Of a stretch of DNA of 26,823 nt, positions 23,601 to 26,823 are shown in pieces (position 1 is the first letter of the stretch; every line of letters starts with the position of its first letter). The notes under the pieces were generated by a model. The model ran no database searches and had not been told where the DNA came from. It saw only the letters and a list, made by a program, of their open reading frames with translations. Source of the DNA: Choristocarpus tenellus KU-1152 (taxonomy: Eukaryota; Phaeophyceae); the NCBI GenBank assembly GCA_964200185.2, contig CAXNAD020000161.1, forward strand, positions 1-26,823, given 5' to 3'. Position numbers and translations under genes: made by a program.

Positions 23601-26403
23601 TTAGAGGTATATTTTTTGACAGTGTTTAGATAAGGTCTTGGCTTGCTGCTTCAGGGCATTTCAAGATCTGAAACCTTTATCATGTTTGACACAGTATTTT
23701 GCAGCAGCATTTTTGACGATTCTTATGTTGGTTGCTATAGCATCCATTTGCCCTGCTGTTGAATAAGAGAGCGCCTTGTACCTCCTGTAATGGTGTGTAA
23801 TGGTGTGTGATGGTAGTGGGCATACGTGGCCTTGGTCAGCGAGTGAACACAGTGGACTATTGCTCACTCCGGCTACAGCGCCTGAATGAAGCTATCGCCA
23901 AGGAGCAGTCTAAAAAGAAGAGGAAGCAGAGGATGGCCTATGCTGTCAGGGCACAGGTCAGTTTTTTCTTTTGGGCTGAGACAATCGTTCCAAGAACGTG
24001 TTGAGTGTGTTGGCGTATTTATGTTTTTTCTTTTGTGGAGTGGAGTGGATGTGATGCATGCATTAGTTCGGATATTGATTTTTTTTCTCAGCAGTACCTT
24101 GAGGCTGCAGTCAACACCAATGCCGTGCACCCATTTGTAGCAAGTATACCCTATGTTTGATGCCCTTGGACAAGAAGAATGAGGAGGGGAAAAGGAATTT
24201 AAGTATGAGCAAAGAGTCAGGGGTACATGGTGTTTGTCCAGTGTGCTGAAACTGGTCATTGCCATCTAGTAGTGAACGCAAAGATTCTGTCTGAGAGAAG
24301 TGGATGTACGCTTGTATTTATCATTGCTGTGTTGGTACTTTTTAAAGATAGTAGATACAACATGCATGTGCTTGAACTAGGAGAATTATTAGAAAGTACA
24401 TATTATTTGAACATCTTTTTTATTTCCATTTTACCAACGTGTCTTGATATTTTTTATATACCGTCTCCCCTTCTCTCTTTCTATTAATAGTCTATATCTG
24501 TGGTGGATATGAACTACGACTTGGGATCTATGCCGGAGAGAGAGGCTGGCCCAATCGAACGGTTGGTTTTAGAAGAAGATGGCCATTCGGAGAGTGATTC
24601 AGAGAGCAGCAGCAGCAGTCATGGTGTAGTAGTGAGGACCAGGAGATCTGGAACAGGGGAGGGGCAGTGGTGGAGTGGGTCAGGTGGCTCAGGCACAGCA
24701 AAGGTACTGCCACGATCTCCACGTATGTCTATGGATCTACCAAGGACTGGGGATAGTGCCAGGAATGTGAGCCCCTCCCCTCGTATCTCTTTGCAGCTCT
24801 ATGGCTGTGAGAGGTGGATTGCTGCACTTCTTGAAGGAAGTGTAGCAATTGTTGTGGACTGGGAGTGTGCTGTTTCTTGTCTTCATTATCTCTTTGGCAT
24901 GTGTTCATGATGGTGTCAATGATTGACTTTGATTGGTTGGTTGACTGATTAGTCTTGGTGCTTTCCTTGGCATTTGAGATGTCATTCAGGACCTGGAACA
25001 TTTCTGTGTGGATTATTTCCATCAGCACTAGCACCACCTCACCACTTTAATGAGGACATGGTCATTAAGTCATGATGAATATATTTATGTCACAGTGTTT
25101 TAGTACATGCTATATATGCTAAGTTAGGGTTAGTGTGAGTTGTGAGTTGTGTGTTGTGTTGACATCTCAAGTACAAATTGGCAACTCTTTCACCCTCTCC
25201 TGTGTGGTACTCTCAGAATGTACTTTACACAGCAACGTCTGTCTCCTCCCACTCAACACAGCGGGGCTGGGTACAGAAGAGCCCTACCCGTTCAGACCAC
25301 CATAGGAGAAGGAGCCAGGAGCATGTAGTCAACGGAGGTCGACCTCGGAGTGCGTCTGTACCATCAGAGAGGACATCACTCTTGACCACAGAGATGAAGG
25401 ATTTAGATGCCTTGGCCACCAAGTTACCCCAAAAGAGAAAGAGGAATCAGGAATCTGACCAGGCACCAAGGGCTTTTGTGATCTTTAAATCTTTCGGGGC
25501 TGCTACAGTGGCACGCCAGGTTTGTAAGGCATGTCTGTATGTATTTTTTTTAGGGCCGGGAAGGTGGAAGGGATACCAGCTTTTTGCATCACATGCTAAT
25601 ATTTCATGATTGCCACATTATTATTATTATTATTATAGGTATGAGGTAAATAGCGCTGGACCTCTCACTTGGATTATGGAATCCGACTCAATTTTTTTCA
25701 CTCCCATGTTGGCCAAGAAGTCATTAAAGTGTGGTGAATTGTAGCTATTAACTTACTAGGATATGATTAAATCACAATTAATCAAAAGATATCAAAATCT
25801 AGAGGGATTACTATGGGGGAGGGGTTGTGCTCTGGAGAGTGTGGACTACTATACAAGCAAGATCACTGTGTACTCCCATCATAAGGACATGAAGGCACCA
25901 ATTTTTTATCATCTTTTTGTCATATTTTTTTGTAATAATCCCATAACTACTTTCTCATCATGTATACCTCAGACCACATCAGCTTGTTTTTAGTATTTCT
26001 GTATTCATGTATTTGTTGGTCAAACACCCCTGTGAAGGTGCCTTTTTGTAGGTCCTTAACTATACTAGTAACAGTAGTGCTCACATGTATGGTTAAAGTT
26101 GTCTACCACTGCACTCTTTTTATGGATACTCTATTTTTAAGGGTAATGTGATGTGCTGAGGATGGAAATGTTTGATTCCACATTGAAGTTTTTTTTTTTT
26201 TAATTTGTGTGTCCTGTTCGTTCCTTTTTGTATTTTTTTTGTATATTTGGAATGTCTGTCTTTCCACATACAACTTTGGATGTTCTCTATCCCATTTTGA
26301 TTTTTAGGTTCTACATTGTGCTCGACCAGGGCGGATGGCTGCTATGGCTGCACCAGAACCGAGGGATGTGTACTGGAAAAATATCTTTGTCACCCGCAGG
26401 CAG
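20620..26403 (+). CDS. OSCA/CSC1/TMEM63 mechanosensitive cation channel, 3' end outside the window
   Basis: Eleven exons: 20620-20702, 21101-21316, 21533-21623, 22050-22270, 22710-22848, 23268-23400, 23817-23956, 24092-24136, 24491-24766, 25217-25519, 26308-26403; 581 residues so far. The family forms osmotic- or stretch-gated calcium-permeable channels. A first helix (about 46-65) precedes the hallmark block LRYAGFDAVIFLRFYKLAFK (111-130), which continues into helix two, VFGVFSFYGLLVIVPANI; another helix lies at 182-200. The cytosolic RRM-like PHM7 domain starts with TIMVEGVP (about 222-229) and closes with RAFVIFKSFGAATVARQ and VLHCARPGR...APEPRDVYW, both typical of the family. The pore helices would follow beyond the window. 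Exons 9-10 add a Ser/Arg/Gly-rich stretch of about 170 residues inside the cytosolic domain. Exons 8-10 have the least certain edges: exon 8 needs a weak GTAGCA donor to keep frame. The start is the first ATG after an in-frame TGA at 20575. Confidence 0.85.
20841..20903. repeat. CT microsatellite with palindromic CGATATCG units
   Basis: A (TC)n run passes into copies of GCTCTCGATATCGCTCTC in the first OSCA intron. It creates a spurious Ala-Leu-Asp-Ile repeat in one frame. Confidence 0.9.
21923..21943. repeat. TG microsatellite in an OSCA intron
   Basis: Short TG run with one TGCG interruption between the exons ending 21623 and starting 22050. Confidence 0.85.
23461..23610. repeat. 31-bp minisatellite with telomere-like core
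   Basis: Five head-to-tail copies start at 23461, 23492, 23523, 23554 and 23585. The unit is AGTATTAGGGTTATGACCTA plus GAGGTATATAT. The last copy is shortened and contains TTAGGGTTAGGGTTAG. It lies in the OSCA intron 23401-23816. Confidence 0.95.
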
Positions 26404-26579
26404 GTAGGTCAAGAGTGCAATACAGTACAAGACAATAAAGTGGTGGTTATGGTGTTAAAGCCATTTTTTACTTATGAAGTGTTTGACGAAGGGGATTTGT
26501 ATAGAGTGAAACAGATTGTTAAAATGGACTGTTGTAGAGAGAGGAGGGATAATACCATACCGTTGGTAGCTATCCCAGT

Positions 26580-26627
26580 AGTAGTAATAATAATAATAGT
26601 AATAATAATAATAGTAATAATAATAAT
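26580..26627. repeat. TAA/TAG trinucleotide microsatellite
   Basis: (TAA)n interrupted by TAG in the intron after the last visible OSCA exon. Confidence 0.92.
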
Positions 26628-26721
26628 GAATGCGTGATGAAACATTTTAGATTGTGGAGGTTGAGATCATCTATGGTATTGATGCTTGACTGTATTACTT
26701 CTTTACAAGTACGGTAGTAAT

Positions 26722-26823
26722 AGGGTCAAAGTATCTGGGGGTGTGTGTGTGTGTGTGGTTTGTGAGGGGGCGTCCGTTTCGGTCAAAAAACGTTTTTTTT
26801 TGCTGACATTTCAAATCCGACAC
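26722..26823. repeat. dispersed repeat copy 2, cut by the window edge
   Basis: It begins AGGGTCAAAGTATCTGGGGG as in copy 1, has an inserted TG run, and then shares TGTGAGGGGG, GTTTCGGTCAAA and TTTTTTTGCTGACATTTCAA up to the last base of the window. It lies in an intron of the OSCA-like gene. Any second arm would be outside the window. Confidence 0.85.

Noticed and set aside
1-26823. CRISPR arrays, bacterial operons or integrated viral genes
   Set aside because: Repeats here are intronic minisatellites without spacers, every supported gene has spliceosomal introns, and no viral or retroelement protein was recognised.

Overview
This is nuclear DNA of a eukaryote, most likely a photosynthetic stramenopile (ochrophyte) with a flagellated stage. 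All genes that can be rebuilt are split by GT-AG introns of about 150-1350 bp. Two minus-strand genes begin with a signal peptide followed by a Phe-containing transit-peptide motif (RAFSPM and MAFLPP), the hallmark of plastids of secondary red origin; haptophytes and cryptophytes share this hallmark, so the ochrophyte placement is an inference. A third gene is DNAAF4, an assembly factor for axonemal dynein, which implies motile flagella.

Layout: (1) 528-6769 (+), the 3' part of a TMEM181-type multi-pass membrane protein, 7 exons, with introns full of minisatellites. (2) 6770-11907, about 5 kb with no gene I can support, containing a candidate foldback repeat at 11415-11590. (3) 15135-11908 (-), a complete 8-exon plastid-targeted tRNA (guanine-N7) methyltransferase of the TrmB family. 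(4) 15303-18937 (+), DNAAF4/DYX1C1 in 4 exons, broken or interrupted by one in-frame TGA exactly where the family has Trp. (5) 20247-19676 (-), a small two-exon precursor of a thylakoid single-helix protein, possibly PsbM. (6) 20620-26403 and beyond (+), the N-terminal half of an OSCA/CSC1/TMEM63 mechanosensitive cation channel, 11 exons visible.

The exon models come from reading-frame and intron-phase bookkeeping by eye. In the TMEM181, TrmB and DNAAF4 genes every junction keeps phase and rebuilds a family motif. The least certain junctions are the single junction of the small thylakoid gene and exons 8-10 of the channel. The TrmB and DNAAF4 genes are head to head 167 bp apart, as are the thylakoid-protein and channel genes 372 bp apart, so each pair may share a promoter region. 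The genes do not form a common pathway: two serve the plastid, one the flagellum, and two are membrane proteins. TGA ends DNAAF4 and the thylakoid gene, TAA ends the TMEM181 gene and TAG ends the TrmB gene, so the standard code applies.
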